Of a DNA stretch of 64,000 nt, positions 8,840-17,967 are shown piece by piece. Position 1 is the first letter of the stretch, and the number at the start of each line of letters is the position of its first letter. Made by a program: the position numbers and the translations under genes. The notes under the pieces are model-generated. The model was not told the DNA's origin. It saw only the letters and a list, made by a program, of their open reading frames with translations, and did no database searches. This DNA comes from DASZUK01 sp963844575 (lineage in GTDB: Bacteria; Actinomycetota; Acidimicrobiia; Acidimicrobiales; RAAP-2): the NCBI GenBank assembly GCA_963844575.1, contig CAWJOU010000005.1, positions 1,922,001 through 1,986,000 of the forward strand. The letters run 5' to 3'.

Positions 8840-10432
8840 TTAAAGAAGGCGGAGCTGTTCTCCGACCGGCCTCGCCGGCGCCGACCGGGTCGGGCCCGAC
8901 CGAACCGTCGACCGGGCCGGCGCCGACCGTTCCGTAGTCACTCCGTCGGCCGGGTCATCGAGGTCCTCGATATAACGGCGGATCTGCCGCGTCCCGCTGC
9001 CCTTCTTCTTCAGGACGCCGGCCACCAGCGCGGCGAGCCGGGCCGGCTCGGTCTTCGGCTGGTACGAGCCACGGCGGAACCGCCGCTCGTAGAGCGGGAC
9101 GAGATCCGGCCGGGCCGTCGCCAGCCGGCCCATGAAGTGCTCGCGCACACCCGGCCGCAGGTGGAGCGGGATGGCCGCCACCGAGATGGCGCCGGCGTCG
9201 ACGCAGGCCTCGACGACCTCGCGGACCTGCTCGTCGCCGTCCGACAGCCCGGGCAGGACCGGCGCGACGAGCACGCCGCACGGGATGCCGGCGTCGTTGA
9301 AGCGCCGGACGGCCGTCAGCCGCCGCTCCGGCGGCGGGGTTCCCGGTTCGGTCAGCTTCCAGACGTCCCGGTCGAGCGTGCCGATCGAGAAGTTGAGGTG
9401 CACCGACGTCCGTCGAGCCGCCGACACCAAGAGGTCGAGGTCGCGCAGGATCAGCGTCGACTTGGTCAGGATGCTGAACGGGTTGCGGGCGTCGGTCAGC
9501 GTCCGGACGACGCCCTGCGTCAGGTGGTACTTCCCCTCCGCCAGCTGGTACGGGTCGGTGTTCGTCCCCATGGCGATGTGCTCGCCGGCCCACTTGGGCG
9601 ACCGCAACTCGGCCCGGAGCCGCTCGACCGCGTTCACCTTGACGACGATCCGCCGCTCGAAGTCCTCGCCGATGTTCAGGCCCAGGTAGTCGTGGGTCGG
9701 TCGGGCGAAGCAGTTGTGGCTGATGACCCCGTCGGAGACGAAGTCGCCCGTACCCGTCGTCATGTCGTACAGCGGTAGTTCCATGCCGAGCGGCTCGACG
9801 GATACCACCCCGACGCGACGGGTCGGCTCGACGAGATCGCCCTCGACGGACCGCTCTCGGACCGTCGCCACGTCGACGGCCAGCAGTTCGTCGCCGGTGA
9901 CCAGGTGTGGCCGCTGTTCGACGGCATACCCCGTGCCGGTGACATGCTTCCAGCCGCGGTCGGACAGGAAACGGTGGTCGCCGCTGGTTACGAGCTGGGT
10001 GCCGTCGTCGAGCGTCGTCCGGTAGGCCGGCTTCACGGTCGACCAGTGGTCGAGCACCTCGGTGATGGCGTAGCGCCGGTAGTCCCCCCGCCGGACGGTC
10101 CCGTAGACGAGATCGCCTTTGCGGACGTCGACCATCGGCTTCGTCGTCCCGTCACCCATCAGGATCAAGGTATCTGCATACATACAGTATGAACACGCAT
10201 GGCTGCAACCCCGGTAGGGATTGATCGTGTAGCGGAACGACATGCGGCTGGCCGCGGGGACCGAGTTGATGATCGACCGGGCGTTGACGTGGAGAAACTC
10301 CATCCCCCGGAACTCCCCGGTGCCGACGTGGCGAGTGACGGCGGTCTCGTCGGGAAAGAGGGTCCCCTCGTCGTCCTCCTCGGCGAGGGGCCACCGGAGA
10401 GGGATGCGAGGCCGGGCGTCTCGGGTGGCCAC
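8840..10432 (-). CDS. Rv2578c/SplB-like radical SAM protein interrupted by a mini-intein
   Basis: A radical SAM protein resembling the Rv2578c/spore-photoproduct-lyase-like group. The host sequence MSFRYTINPYRGCSHACSY...CFARPTHDYLGLN is split by a 158-residue intein just before the third cysteine of the CX3CX2C iron-sulfur motif. With the GTG at 10432 as start the precursor is 530 residues and the spliced protein 372, close to the family. That start is chosen because TATACT lies 7 nt upstream and an SOS box lies just above it; the open frame continues to 10696 but would run through the promoter and into ftsK. Conserved HIAMGTNTDPYQLAEGKY and VLVAPVLPGLSD follow. It probably heads an operon with the MFS and siderophore-interacting genes. 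The reaction is unknown; DNA repair is plausible from SOS control. Confidence 0.9.
   Translation of the reverse strand: MATRDARPRIPLRWPLAEEDDEGTLFPDETAVTRHVGTGEFRGMEFLHVNARSIINSVPAASRMSFRYTINPYRGCSHACSYCMYADTLILMGDGTTKPMVDVRKGDLVYGTVRRGDYRRYAITEVLDHWSTVKPAYRTTLDDGTQLVTSGDHRFLSDRGWKHVTGTGYAVEQRPHLVTGDELLAVDVATVRERSVEGDLVEPTRRVGVVSVEPLGMELPLYDMTTGTGDFVSDGVISHNCFARPTHDYLGLNIGEDFERRIVVKVNAVERLRAELRSPKWAGEHIAMGTNTDPYQLAEGKYHLTQGVVRTLTDARNPFSILTKSTLILRDLDLLVSAARRTSVHLNFSIGTLDRDVWKLTEPGTPPPERRLTAVRRFNDAGIPCGVLVAPVLPGLSDGDEQVREVVEACVDAGAISVAAIPLHLRPGVREHFMGRLATARPDLVPLYERRFRRGSYQPKTEPARLAALVAGVLKKKGSGTRQIRRYIEDLDDPADGVTTERSAPARSTVRSGPTRSAPARPVGEQLRLL
9713..10186 (-). other. mini-intein (158 residues, no homing endonuclease)
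   Basis: Protein-splicing element inside the radical SAM gene. It begins with Cys1 (CMYADTLILMGDG, block A), has a block B TSGDHRFLSDRGW with the conserved histidine, and ends with blocks F/G LYDMTTGTGDFVSDGVISHN, the terminal HN being the cyclising pair. The next host residue is Cys+1. At 158 residues it has only the Hint splicing domain. Because both Cys1 and Cys+1 occupy the same place in the CX3CX2C motif, precursor and spliced product each have three cluster cysteines in register. Positions were checked codon by codon at both junctions. Confidence 0.93.
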
Positions 10433-10439
10433 GGGCAGT

Positions 10440-10460
10440 AGTATAGCGAACGTGTGTTCG
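10440..10460 (-). promoter_or_regulatory. SOS box and leaderless promoter of the radical SAM operon
   Basis: On the minus strand, CGAACACACGTTCG (10460-10447) matches the actinobacterial LexA site CGAAC-N4-GTTCG exactly. It lies directly upstream of TATACT (10445-10440), a strong -10, which is 7 nt before the GTG at 10432. LexA bound here would cover the spacer. The -35 is poor (TGGATT at 17 bp). Confidence 0.85.
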
Positions 10461-10572
10461 TCAATCCAGGTCATCTCGTCGATCGTCGACGCTCTGACCA
10501 GGGCGGTGGCGGCGGGGGTGTCCGCCGAACGGCCGCCCACCGGCACTAGCGTGGCCGTGTGGTGACGGTGCC

Positions 10573-13209
10573 GTGGTGACGACCAAGGGCCGACCGACGG
10601 CCTCCCGTTCAACGTCGAAGAGCAAGGCGTCGTCGCGCTCGGGTTCCGGGACGGCGTCGAGGTCGAAGGCACAGGCGTCGAAGGGGAGGGCATCACACGC
10701 GGCCAGCCGGTCCGGCGGGCGATCGGGCGGGCGGGCGGCGGCGAGCCGGTCGGCGGAGAACGGCCTCTTCAGCGACCACGCGGCCGACCTGTGGGCGATC
10801 GGGCTGGCGACGCTAGGCATCCTGCTGGCGCTGGCGCTCTATGGCGACGCCGCGGGGACGGTCGGCCACGGGGTCGACGTGGCGCTCGGCGCGGTCGTCG
10901 GGTGGGTCCGCTTCCTCCTACCGCCGATCTGCGTCGTCGTCGGCGTCGTGATCATCGTCGGCCGGCACCGGCCGGAGCCGGTGCGGACGTGGATCGGCGT
11001 GGTCCTCGGGCTGCTGGCCGCGTGCGGATTGGCCGAGCTGGCGGGCGGTTCGCCGAAGGCGGACGCGACGAACCAGGCGTTGAGCGACGCGGGGGGATGG
11101 CTCGGGGTGGCGGTCGGGCGGCCACTGGCGTCGGGGGTCGGTACGGCCGGCGCGGTCGTGATCCTGGTGGCGGTGGCGTTCGTCGGGATCGTGCTGTCGA
11201 CGGGCGTCTCGCTCGGCGCGCTCGGCCGCGGGCTGGCGGCTGCGGTGGCGGCGCTCGGCCGGACGTTCGGCTCGTGGTGGGCCGGCGGGCGGATCGACCG
11301 CGACGCGGTGCTCGACGAGCCGGTCGGCGACGCGGCGCCGATCACGGTCCCGGTGGCGGGCCCGCCGCCGGTGCTGCCGCCGTCGGTGCTGGACGACCCG
11401 CGGCCACTGGACGAGACGGACACCGGCGAGGTCCCGACGGTCGATCCGGACGAGCCACCGCTGACCGAGCCGGAGCCGCCGAGATCGGCGAGGGAGGCGG
11501 CGTCGTCGAAGCGACGGGGCGCCGACGACGTCGTCCCGGCGGCGGCCGGCCCGGAGGCGCCGGTGGCGGTGGCGGGGGCGTGGCAGCTGCCGCCGATGAA
11601 GATCTTGAGCCGGTCGAAGGAGCAGCGACAGGATCTGCGCCTGCTCGACCAGGCCGGCGAGTCGTTGGTGTCGGCGTTGGCGGCCCACGGCGTCGAGACG
11701 CGGTTGGTCGGCCGGACGGTCGGGCCGACGGTGACGCGGTTCGAGCTGGAGCTCGGCCCGGGGGTGAAGGTGGCCCGGGTGACGAGCCTGTCGAAGGACA
11801 TCGCGTACGCGATGGCGTCGCCGGACGTCCGCATCCTGGCGCCGATCCCCGGCAAGTCGGCGATCGGCGTCGAGGTGCCGAACCGCCAGCGGCAGCTCGT
11901 CTCGCTCGGCGACATCCTGACGTCCGACGAGGCGCACCAGGCGACGCACCCGCTCGAGGTGGCGCTCGGCCGGGACATCGCCGGGCGGGCGGTCCTGGTC
12001 AACCTGGCGCAGATGCCGCACGTCCTCATCTCGGGCGCGACCGGCGCGGGCAAGTCGTCGTGCATCAACTCGCTGATCACGTCGATCCTCATGCGGGCGA
12101 CGCCGGACCAGGTGCGGATGATCCTGGTCGACCCGAAGCGGGTCGAGCTCGGCCAGTACAACGACCTGCCGCACCTGCTGACGCCGGTCGTCGTCGACCC
12201 GAAGAAGGCGGCGAACGCGCTGTCGTGGGCGGTCAAGGAGATGGAGCGCCGCTACGACCTGCTGGCGGAGCACGGGATGCGGGACATCACCGGCTACAAC
12301 GAGGCGTTCGACCGTGGCGACCTCGGGCCGCTGGGCGGCCCGTCGGCGGCCGCCCAGGTGGCGGCGATCGCGGCCAAGGTCAGGGCGCAGCGGGCGAATA
12401 CCGACGCAGAAGGGGAGAAGGGTCCGTACGACGCCGAGTCGGCGGCCGGCGAGGTCGCCCCGGTACCCGACGACGACACCGCGTCCGACGAGGGGTCGCC
12501 CGACGACGATGACGCGGCATCCGACGAACAGCGACCGGAGCGTCTGCCGTTCGTCCTGGTCGTCGTCGACGAGCTCAACGACCTGATGATGGTGGCCGCC
12601 CGGGACGTCGAGGAGTCGGTCGTCCGGATCGCCCAGATGGCTCGGGCGGTCGGGATCCACTTGGTGCTGGCCACGCAGCGGCCGTCGGTCGACGTGATCA
12701 CCGGCGTCATCAAGGCGAACGTCCCGAGCCGGATGGCGTTCTCGGTGTCGTCGCTCGCCGACAGCCGGGTCATCCTCGACCAGCCGGGGGCGGAGCGGCT
12801 GATCGGCAAGGGCGACATGCTCGTGCTGACCGCGTCGTCGAACATCCCCCGCCGGCTCCAGGGGCCGTGGGTCTCCGAGGACGAGGTCCGCCAGGTCGTG
12901 GCCTTCTGGCGCCGGCAGGGCCGGACGCCGGAGCCGGTCGTCGGCATCCAGGGCGTCGACGGCGGGAACGGGAGTAGCCTTTCCGGCGATGACGACGACG
13001 ACGAGCTGCTGTCGACGGCCATGGAGCTGGTCGTCCGCTCCCAGCTGGGGTCGACGTCGATGCTGCAGCGCAAGCTGCGCGTCGGTTTCGCCCGGGCCGG
13101 TCGGCTGATGGACCTGCTCGAGCAGCGCGGCGTCGTCGGCCCGTCGGAGGGCTCGAAGGCCCGCGCCGTCCTCATGACGCCCGAGGAGCTGGACAGCCGC
13201 CCCGGCTAG
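10573..13209 (+). CDS. ftsK: DNA translocase FtsK/SpoIIIE
   Basis: FtsK pumps chromosomal DNA through the closing septum. The 878-residue protein has a basic low-complexity N-terminus (1-50), about four membrane helices (roughly 75-230), an acidic/proline linker, and a RecA-like motor with Walker A (SGATGAGKSS, G488-S495) and Walker B (VLVVVDELNDLM, D666-E667), where most relatives have DELAD. A winged-helix gamma domain (ELVVRSQLGSTSMLQRKLRVG) closes the protein. Between the conserved GYN (574-576) and Walker B there are about 90 residues, including an acidic stretch near 620-655, longer than usual. The GTG at 10573 is followed by another at 10576. It is divergent from the SOS-boxed radical SAM gene. 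Confidence 0.96.
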   Translation: MVTTKGRPTASRSTSKSKASSRSGSGTASRSKAQASKGRASHAASRSGGRSGGRAAASRSAENGLFSDHAADLWAIGLATLGILLALALYGDAAGTVGHGVDVALGAVVGWVRFLLPPICVVVGVVIIVGRHRPEPVRTWIGVVLGLLAACGLAELAGGSPKADATNQALSDAGGWLGVAVGRPLASGVGTAGAVVILVAVAFVGIVLSTGVSLGALGRGLAAAVAALGRTFGSWWAGGRIDRDAVLDEPVGDAAPITVPVAGPPPVLPPSVLDDPRPLDETDTGEVPTVDPDEPPLTEPEPPRSAREAASSKRRGADDVVPAAAGPEAPVAVAGAWQLPPMKILSRSKEQRQDLRLLDQAGESLVSALAAHGVETRLVGRTVGPTVTRFELELGPGVKVARVTSLSKDIAYAMASPDVRILAPIPGKSAIGVEVPNRQRQLVSLGDILTSDEAHQATHPLEVALGRDIAGRAVLVNLAQMPHVLISGATGAGKSSCINSLITSILMRATPDQVRMILVDPKRVELGQYNDLPHLLTPVVVDPKKAANALSWAVKEMERRYDLLAEHGMRDITGYNEAFDRGDLGPLGGPSAAAQVAAIAAKVRAQRANTDAEGEKGPYDAESAAGEVAPVPDDDTASDEGSPDDDDAASDEQRPERLPFVLVVVDELNDLMMVAARDVEESVVRIAQMARAVGIHLVLATQRPSVDVITGVIKANVPSRMAFSVSSLADSRVILDQPGAERLIGKGDMLVLTASSNIPRRLQGPWVSEDEVRQVVAFWRRQGRTPEPVVGIQGVDGGNGSSLSGDDDDDELLSTAMELVVRSQLGSTSMLQRKLRVGFARAGRLMDLLEQRGVVGPSEGSKARAVLMTPEELDSRPG

Positions 13210-13234
13210 GCGCCGGGGAACGAGCACGACGGCG

Positions 13235-14668
13235 ATGGTCACCCGTTTGCCACCTGCCGCGCCTGGACCGTCCGTCGCCGAACGGGCGCCGGAGCCGGCC
13301 GCCCGCGGACCGCTGACGCGGGCGCAGATCCAGGCCGCCCGGGCTGGCGGTCGGCGGGGTCGCGGCGCCGCCGACCGCGGTGATGCCGTCGGGGGCGGTA
13401 ACGGAGCCGATCGGGAACGGGGGCGACGGGCTCGTCGGGCCACCCGTCGGCGCCGGCTGGTGACGACGGGCGCGGTCCTGATCCTGCTCGCGGCGGCGAT
13501 CACGTTCGTCGCCGTCCGGAGCGGGCGGCCGCCGACGGTCGAGCACCCGATGGCGACGGTGGCGATGGACATGCCGACGATGGCGGCGCTCCCGGCGGCG
13601 ACGGTCAGCCTGCCGTGGCCGGCCGGGGTGCAGTCGGCGGTCTCGATCCCCGCGGTCGGCTACACGGCCGACTCCGGCCCGGAGCACCCGGTGCCGATCG
13701 CCAGCATGACGAAGATCATGACGGCGTACGTCGTGCTGCACGACCACCCGTTGACGCCGGGCACCGATGGCCCGGCCATCACGATCTCGGCCGACGACGC
13801 GTCGAACTACTCGACCGACCTCGGGACCGACCAGGCGAGCGTCCCGCTCGTGGCCGGCGAGGTGATGACCGAACGCCAGCTGCTCGGGGCGATGCTCGTC
13901 CACTCGGCCAACGACCTCGCCTACTCGGTGGCGTCCTGGGACGCCGGTTCGCTGGCCGCGTTCGTGACGAAGATGAACGCGGCCGCGGCGTCGCTGGACA
14001 TGACGCAGACGCATTATGCGGACGCCAGCGGCTACACACCGCAGTCGGTGTCGACGCCGGCCGACCTGCTCAAGGTGGCGGCGGCGGACATGACGAACCC
14101 GACATTCGCGGTCATGGTCGCCCAGTCGTCGGCGCCGTTGCCGACAGGGGCGACGGTGTACACGTACACGCCGCTGCTGGCCAGCGCCGGCGGAGTGCCG
14201 GGGGTGGTCGGCGTCAAGTCCGGGTTCACGAGCGCGGCCGGCGGTGGCGACATCCTCGCCTACCAGGCATCGACCGGTGGCCAGTCGTTCACCGCACTCG
14301 CCGCGGTGACGTCGATGCAGGGACCGACAGTGCTCGACGCCGCCGGCCGGGCCGACCTGGCCGTCGCCCAGGCCGCGGCCGCCCACGTCGGGGCGGTCTC
14401 GCTCCCGGCCGCCGGGACGCCCGTCGGATCGGCGACGGTGGCCGGCCACGCGGTGCCGATCGCCATGACCACGTCCGGCTCGGTGCTGGTGTGGCCGGGC
14501 GGGAAGATCGACGAGACGATGGTCGTCAGCCACCGGCCGACCGGTGGTGACCATGCCGGGACGGCGGTCGGCACGGTCCACGTCCGGGTCGGCACCCAGG
14601 ACATCGCCGTGCCGGTGCAGACGGCCGGCCGGCTGCCGGTCGTCACGGTCGAGCACCATCTCTTCTGA
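13235..14668 (+). CDS. D-alanyl-D-alanine carboxypeptidase (peptidase S11, PBP5-like)
   Basis: A membrane-anchored peptidase that trims the terminal D-Ala from peptidoglycan stem peptides. All three penicillin-binding motifs are present: SxxK at S157-K160 (IASMTKIMTAY), SxN at S224-N226 (HSANDLAY), and KSG at 328-330 (VGVKSGFT). A long basic cytoplasmic N-terminus (1-74) precedes one membrane segment at about 75-95, so the catalytic domain is outside. The C-terminal domain (about 390-477) resembles the beta-rich extension of the family. The 477-residue length is longer than PBP5 because of the N-terminal extension. It starts 25 nt after ftsK, a cell-division context that fits its role. Confidence 0.93.
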   Translation: MVTRLPPAAPGPSVAERAPEPAARGPLTRAQIQAARAGGRRGRGAADRGDAVGGGNGADRERGRRARRATRRRRLVTTGAVLILLAAAITFVAVRSGRPPTVEHPMATVAMDMPTMAALPAATVSLPWPAGVQSAVSIPAVGYTADSGPEHPVPIASMTKIMTAYVVLHDHPLTPGTDGPAITISADDASNYSTDLGTDQASVPLVAGEVMTERQLLGAMLVHSANDLAYSVASWDAGSLAAFVTKMNAAAASLDMTQTHYADASGYTPQSVSTPADLLKVAAADMTNPTFAVMVAQSSAPLPTGATVYTYTPLLASAGGVPGVVGVKSGFTSAAGGGDILAYQASTGGQSFTALAAVTSMQGPTVLDAAGRADLAVAQAAAAHVGAVSLPAAGTPVGSATVAGHAVPIAMTTSGSVLVWPGGKIDETMVVSHRPTGGDHAGTAVGTVHVRVGTQDIAVPVQTAGRLPVVTVEHHLF

Positions 14669-14697
14669 CGGCTCTGACGGCAACCTATTCTGACCGG

Positions 14698-15579
14698 GTG
14701 CGCGCCCGGACCCCTGCGTCGGCGGCGAACCTCGGTCCGGGCTTCGACGCCCTGGCGTTGGCCGTCGACCGCTACGTCGAAGTCGAGATCGAGCCGGCCG
14801 ACCGGCTGACCGTCCGCAGCGAGGGCGAGGGCGCCGGCCTGGCCGACGATGCCACCCACCTGGCCGCCCGCGTCGCCGTCGACGTCGCTGGCCACGATCG
14901 GCTGGCCATCACCGTCCGCTCCCAGATCCCGGTGGCCCGGGGACTGGGCTCGTCGGCTGCGCTGGCCGCGGCGGCGGCCGCCGCGGCCGGGGCGACGGAC
15001 CCGCTGGCGGTGGCGGCCCGGGTCGACGGCCACCCGGAGAACGCGGCCGCATCCGTCGTCGGTGGCCTCGTCGCCGCCGGGACGGTCGCCGGGATGCCGC
15101 GGGCGGCCCGCCTCCCTCTGGACCCGTCGCTGGTCGCGGTCGTCGTCGTCCCCGACCGGACGCTGCCGACCGCTGAGGCCCGCCAGGTTCTCCCGGATCG
15201 GGTCGACCGGCAGGACGCGGCGTTCAACCTGGGCCGGATGGGGCTGCTGCTGGCCGGCCTGGCCGACCGGCGGGTGCTCGTCAGCGAGGCGACGGAAGAC
15301 CGGCTGCACCAGGACTACCGGAGCGCGCTGTTCCCGGAGGCGCCCGGCCTGCTCGCCGCGCTGGTCGACGGCGGCGCACTGGCCGCCTGCTGGTCGGGGG
15401 CCGGGCCGTCGCTCCTGGGCTTCACGACGGCCGGCGACGCCCCGGCCGTCCGCTCGGCCGCGGTGGCGGCGATGGACGCGGCCGGCGTGCCCGGCCGGGT
15501 CCTCGTGCTCCGGCCGGACCTCGTCGGCCTCGTGACCGGCGACGCGGCCCACCTGCCACCCGTCGAGAACGGGGACTAG
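14698..15579 (+). CDS. thrB: homoserine kinase ThrB
   Basis: ThrB phosphorylates homoserine with ATP on the way to threonine. The 293-residue protein is a GHMP kinase: the N-terminal PASAANLGPGFDALALAVD, the phosphate-binding loop PVARGLGSSAALAAA, the substrate block DGHPENAAASVVGG and the C-terminal SGAGPSLLGF are all visible. The GTG at 14698 is set 6 nt after TATTCT (14686-14691), a leaderless-type -10, with no Shine-Dalgarno. The molecule is slightly short but complete. It heads a same-strand run thrB-miaB-miaA-dapF-hflX-dapC. Confidence 0.92.
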   Translation: MRARTPASAANLGPGFDALALAVDRYVEVEIEPADRLTVRSEGEGAGLADDATHLAARVAVDVAGHDRLAITVRSQIPVARGLGSSAALAAAAAAAAGATDPLAVAARVDGHPENAAASVVGGLVAAGTVAGMPRAARLPLDPSLVAVVVVPDRTLPTAEARQVLPDRVDRQDAAFNLGRMGLLLAGLADRRVLVSEATEDRLHQDYRSALFPEAPGLLAALVDGGALAACWSGAGPSLLGFTTAGDAPAVRSAAVAAMDAAGVPGRVLVLRPDLVGLVTGDAAHLPPVENGD

Positions 15580-15598
15580 CCAGTCCTAGACTGCGGCG

Positions 15599-16989
15599 GT
15601 GACCCGCAAGTTTCTCATCCGCACCTTCGGGTGCCAGATGAACGAGCACGACTCCGAGCGGCTGGCCGGCCTGCTGGCCGCCGACGGGATGGAGCCGACC
15701 ACCGACCTGGACGAGGCCGATCTGGTGGTCCTCAACACCTGCTGCATCCGGGAGAACGCCGACAACAAGCTGTACGGCACCCTCGGCCACCTCAAATCGC
15801 TGCGCGACGCCAAGCCGGGGCTGCAGATCGCCGTCGGCGGTTGCCTGGCCCAGAAGGACCGGGAGCTGGTCCGCCAGAAGGCCGGCCATGTGGACGTGGT
15901 GTTCGGCACCCACAACCTGGCCCGCGCCCCCGAGCTGCTGCGCCGGGCGTCGGTGGAGGGCCCCATCGTCGAGATCATGGACGCCCCCGACCCGACCGCG
16001 CCGCCGGACCACGCCCCGCGCTCTCGGCGGTCCGGGAGCTGCCGTACGCGGCATGGGTGACGATCCAGACCGGCTGCGACAACTCGTGCGCGTTCTGCAT
16101 CGTCCCGTCCGTCCGCGGCCCCGAGGTCAGCCGGCGGCCGGAGGACATCGTCGCCGAGGTCGAGACGCTGGCCCGCCGCGGCGTCGTCGAGGTCACGCTG
16201 CTCGGCCAGAACGTCAACTCGTACGGCCGCGACCTGACGAAGCGGCGGCCGCTCTTCGCCGACCTGCTCGCCGCGGTCGGCGCGGTCGACGGCATCCGTC
16301 GGGTCCGGTTCACGAGCCCGCACCCGAAGGACCTCCGGCCGGAGACGATCGCCGCCATGGCGGATGTCGGTTCGGTCTGCGAGCAGCTCCACCTGCCGCT
16401 GCAGTCCGGCAGCGACCGGGTGCTCGCGGCGATGCGCCGTGGGTACACCGCCGAGCGCTACCTCGAGCGGCTGCGGGCGGCCCGGGCCGCGGTGCCGGAC
16501 CTGGCGGTGACGACGGACGTGATCGTCGGCTTCCCCGGTGAGACGGACGACGACTTCGACGACACGCTCGCGGTCGTCGCCGAGGCTGGCTACGACAGCG
16601 CGTACACGTTCATCTTCTCGCCGCGGCCCGGCACGCGGGCAGCGGCCATGGAGGACCGGTACGTCCCGCCCGACGTCGTCGCCGAACGGTTCGACCGGCT
16701 GTGCGAGGTCGTCGGGCGATCCGGCCTCCGTCGCTACCAGGACCGCGTGGGCCGGACGGAGGAGGTGCTCGTCGAGGGGCCGAGCCGGCGAGACCCGACC
16801 GTGCTGACCGGCCGGACGCGGCAGGGCAAGCTCGTTCACTTCGCCCCGCCCGACGGCGACGGACCGGCGATCGGGTCGTTCGCCGAGGTCGAGGTGACCG
16901 GTGCGGCGCCGCACCACCTGACCGGCCGGTTCGGACGGCTGACCGCGGCGCCGCGACACCGGCCGCGCCTCCCCGTCGCCGCCGGCTGA
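15599..16989 (+). pseudogene. miaB: tRNA-2-methylthio-N6-dimethylallyladenosine synthase MiaB, interrupted by a one-base frameshift
   Basis: MiaB adds the 2-methylthio group to isopentenyladenosine 37 of tRNA using two iron-sulfur clusters. The N-terminal part (frame of 15599) carries the auxiliary-cluster cysteines C12 (FGCQMNEHDSE), C48 (VVLNTCCIRENA) and C82 (VGGCLAQKD). The radical SAM part (TGCDNSCAFCIVP), the core and a TRAM domain continue in the next frame. The switch lies near 16013-16021, in GCCCCGCGCTC; one extra C would join the two frames into an unbroken HAPALSAVRELPYAAW. All conserved motifs are intact, so an assembly indel in a C run is as likely as real inactivation. The GTG start follows TAGACT by 6 nt. 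miaA, the preceding step, is directly downstream. Confidence 0.88.
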
Positions 16990-17002
16990 CGCCGACCCCC
17001 CG

Positions 17003-17926
17003 GTGACGGCCGGTCGAGCCCCCGACCGACGGCCGGTCGTCCTCCTCGGGACGACCGCCTCGGGCAAGTCCGACGTCGCCATGGCCGTCGCCCGCCGGCG
17101 CGGGGACGTCGAGCTCGTCTGCATCGACTCGATGACCGTCTACCGCGGCATGGACATCGGGACGGCCAAACCGTCGCCGGCCGCCCGGGCCGAGGTGCCG
17201 CACCACCTCCTCGACCTCGTCGACCCGTCCGGCGAGTTCACGGTGGCCGAGTTCCAGGCGGCCGCCCGGGCCGCGTTGGCCGACATCGACGAGCGCGGCC
17301 AGCGGGCCGTCCTCGTCGGCGGCACCGGCCTCTACCTGCGATCGGTCGTCGACGACCTCGACCTCCCCGGTCGCTGGCCGGCCGTCGCGGCCGAGCTCGA
17401 ACGCCAGGCCGACGAGCCCGGCGGCGTCGCCGCCCTCCACGCCCGGCTGGCCGCGCTCGACCCGCTCGCCGCGTCGCGGACGACGACGTCGAACCGGCGC
17501 CGCATCGTCCGGGCGCTCGAGGTGACGATCGGCGCCGGCCGGCCGTTCTCGTCGTTCGGCCCCGGCCTGACCGCGTACCCGGCGACCCCGTTCACGCTGC
17601 TCGGCCTCCCGTACCGGCCGGACGACGGCGACCGGCGGATCGCCGAGCGGTTCGTGGCGTGGATGGACGACGGGTTCCTCGACGAGGTCCGGGCCCTGGC
17701 GGCCCGGCCGGGCGGGCTCTCCCGCACCGCCCGTCAGGCGCTCGGCTACCGCGAGCTCCTCGCCCACGTCGAGCGCGGCGTCCCGCTCGACGACTGCGTC
17801 GCCGAGGCCGTCCGGCGGACCCGCCAGTTTGCCCGCCGGCAGTGGGCCTGGTTCCGCCGGGACCCGCGCATCGGCTGGCTCGACGGCGACGATCCGGCCG
17901 ACGCGGTCGCCGCCGCCGTCGGATAG
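17003..17926 (+). CDS. miaA: tRNA dimethylallyltransferase MiaA
   Basis: MiaA transfers a dimethylallyl group from DMAPP to N6 of adenosine 37 in tRNAs reading UNN codons. The 307-residue protein shows the P-loop LLGTTASGKSDVA, the catalytic block CIDSMTVYRGMDIGTAKP, VPHHLLDLVDP and VGGTGLYLRSV, all standard for MiaA. The GTG at 17003 lies 13 nt after the miaB stop. Pairing with miaB gives the complete ms2i6A pathway, provided miaB is functional. dapF follows 41 nt downstream with its own leaderless-type signal. Confidence 0.95.
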   Translation: MTAGRAPDRRPVVLLGTTASGKSDVAMAVARRRGDVELVCIDSMTVYRGMDIGTAKPSPAARAEVPHHLLDLVDPSGEFTVAEFQAAARAALADIDERGQRAVLVGGTGLYLRSVVDDLDLPGRWPAVAAELERQADEPGGVAALHARLAALDPLAASRTTTSNRRRIVRALEVTIGAGRPFSSFGPGLTAYPATPFTLLGLPYRPDDGDRRIAERFVAWMDDGFLDEVRALAARPGGLSRTARQALGYRELLAHVERGVPLDDCVAEAVRRTRQFARRQWAWFRRDPRIGWLDGDDPADAVAAAVG

Positions 17927-17967
17927 CCGGTGCACGGGTCGCGGCAACGGGGCGCGAGACTGTAGCG

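Noticed and set aside
10433..10696. N-terminal extension of the radical SAM frame beyond GTG 10432
   Set aside because: It crosses the SOS box, the -10 and the start of ftsK, and its Pro/Ser/Thr-rich translation has no counterpart in the family.
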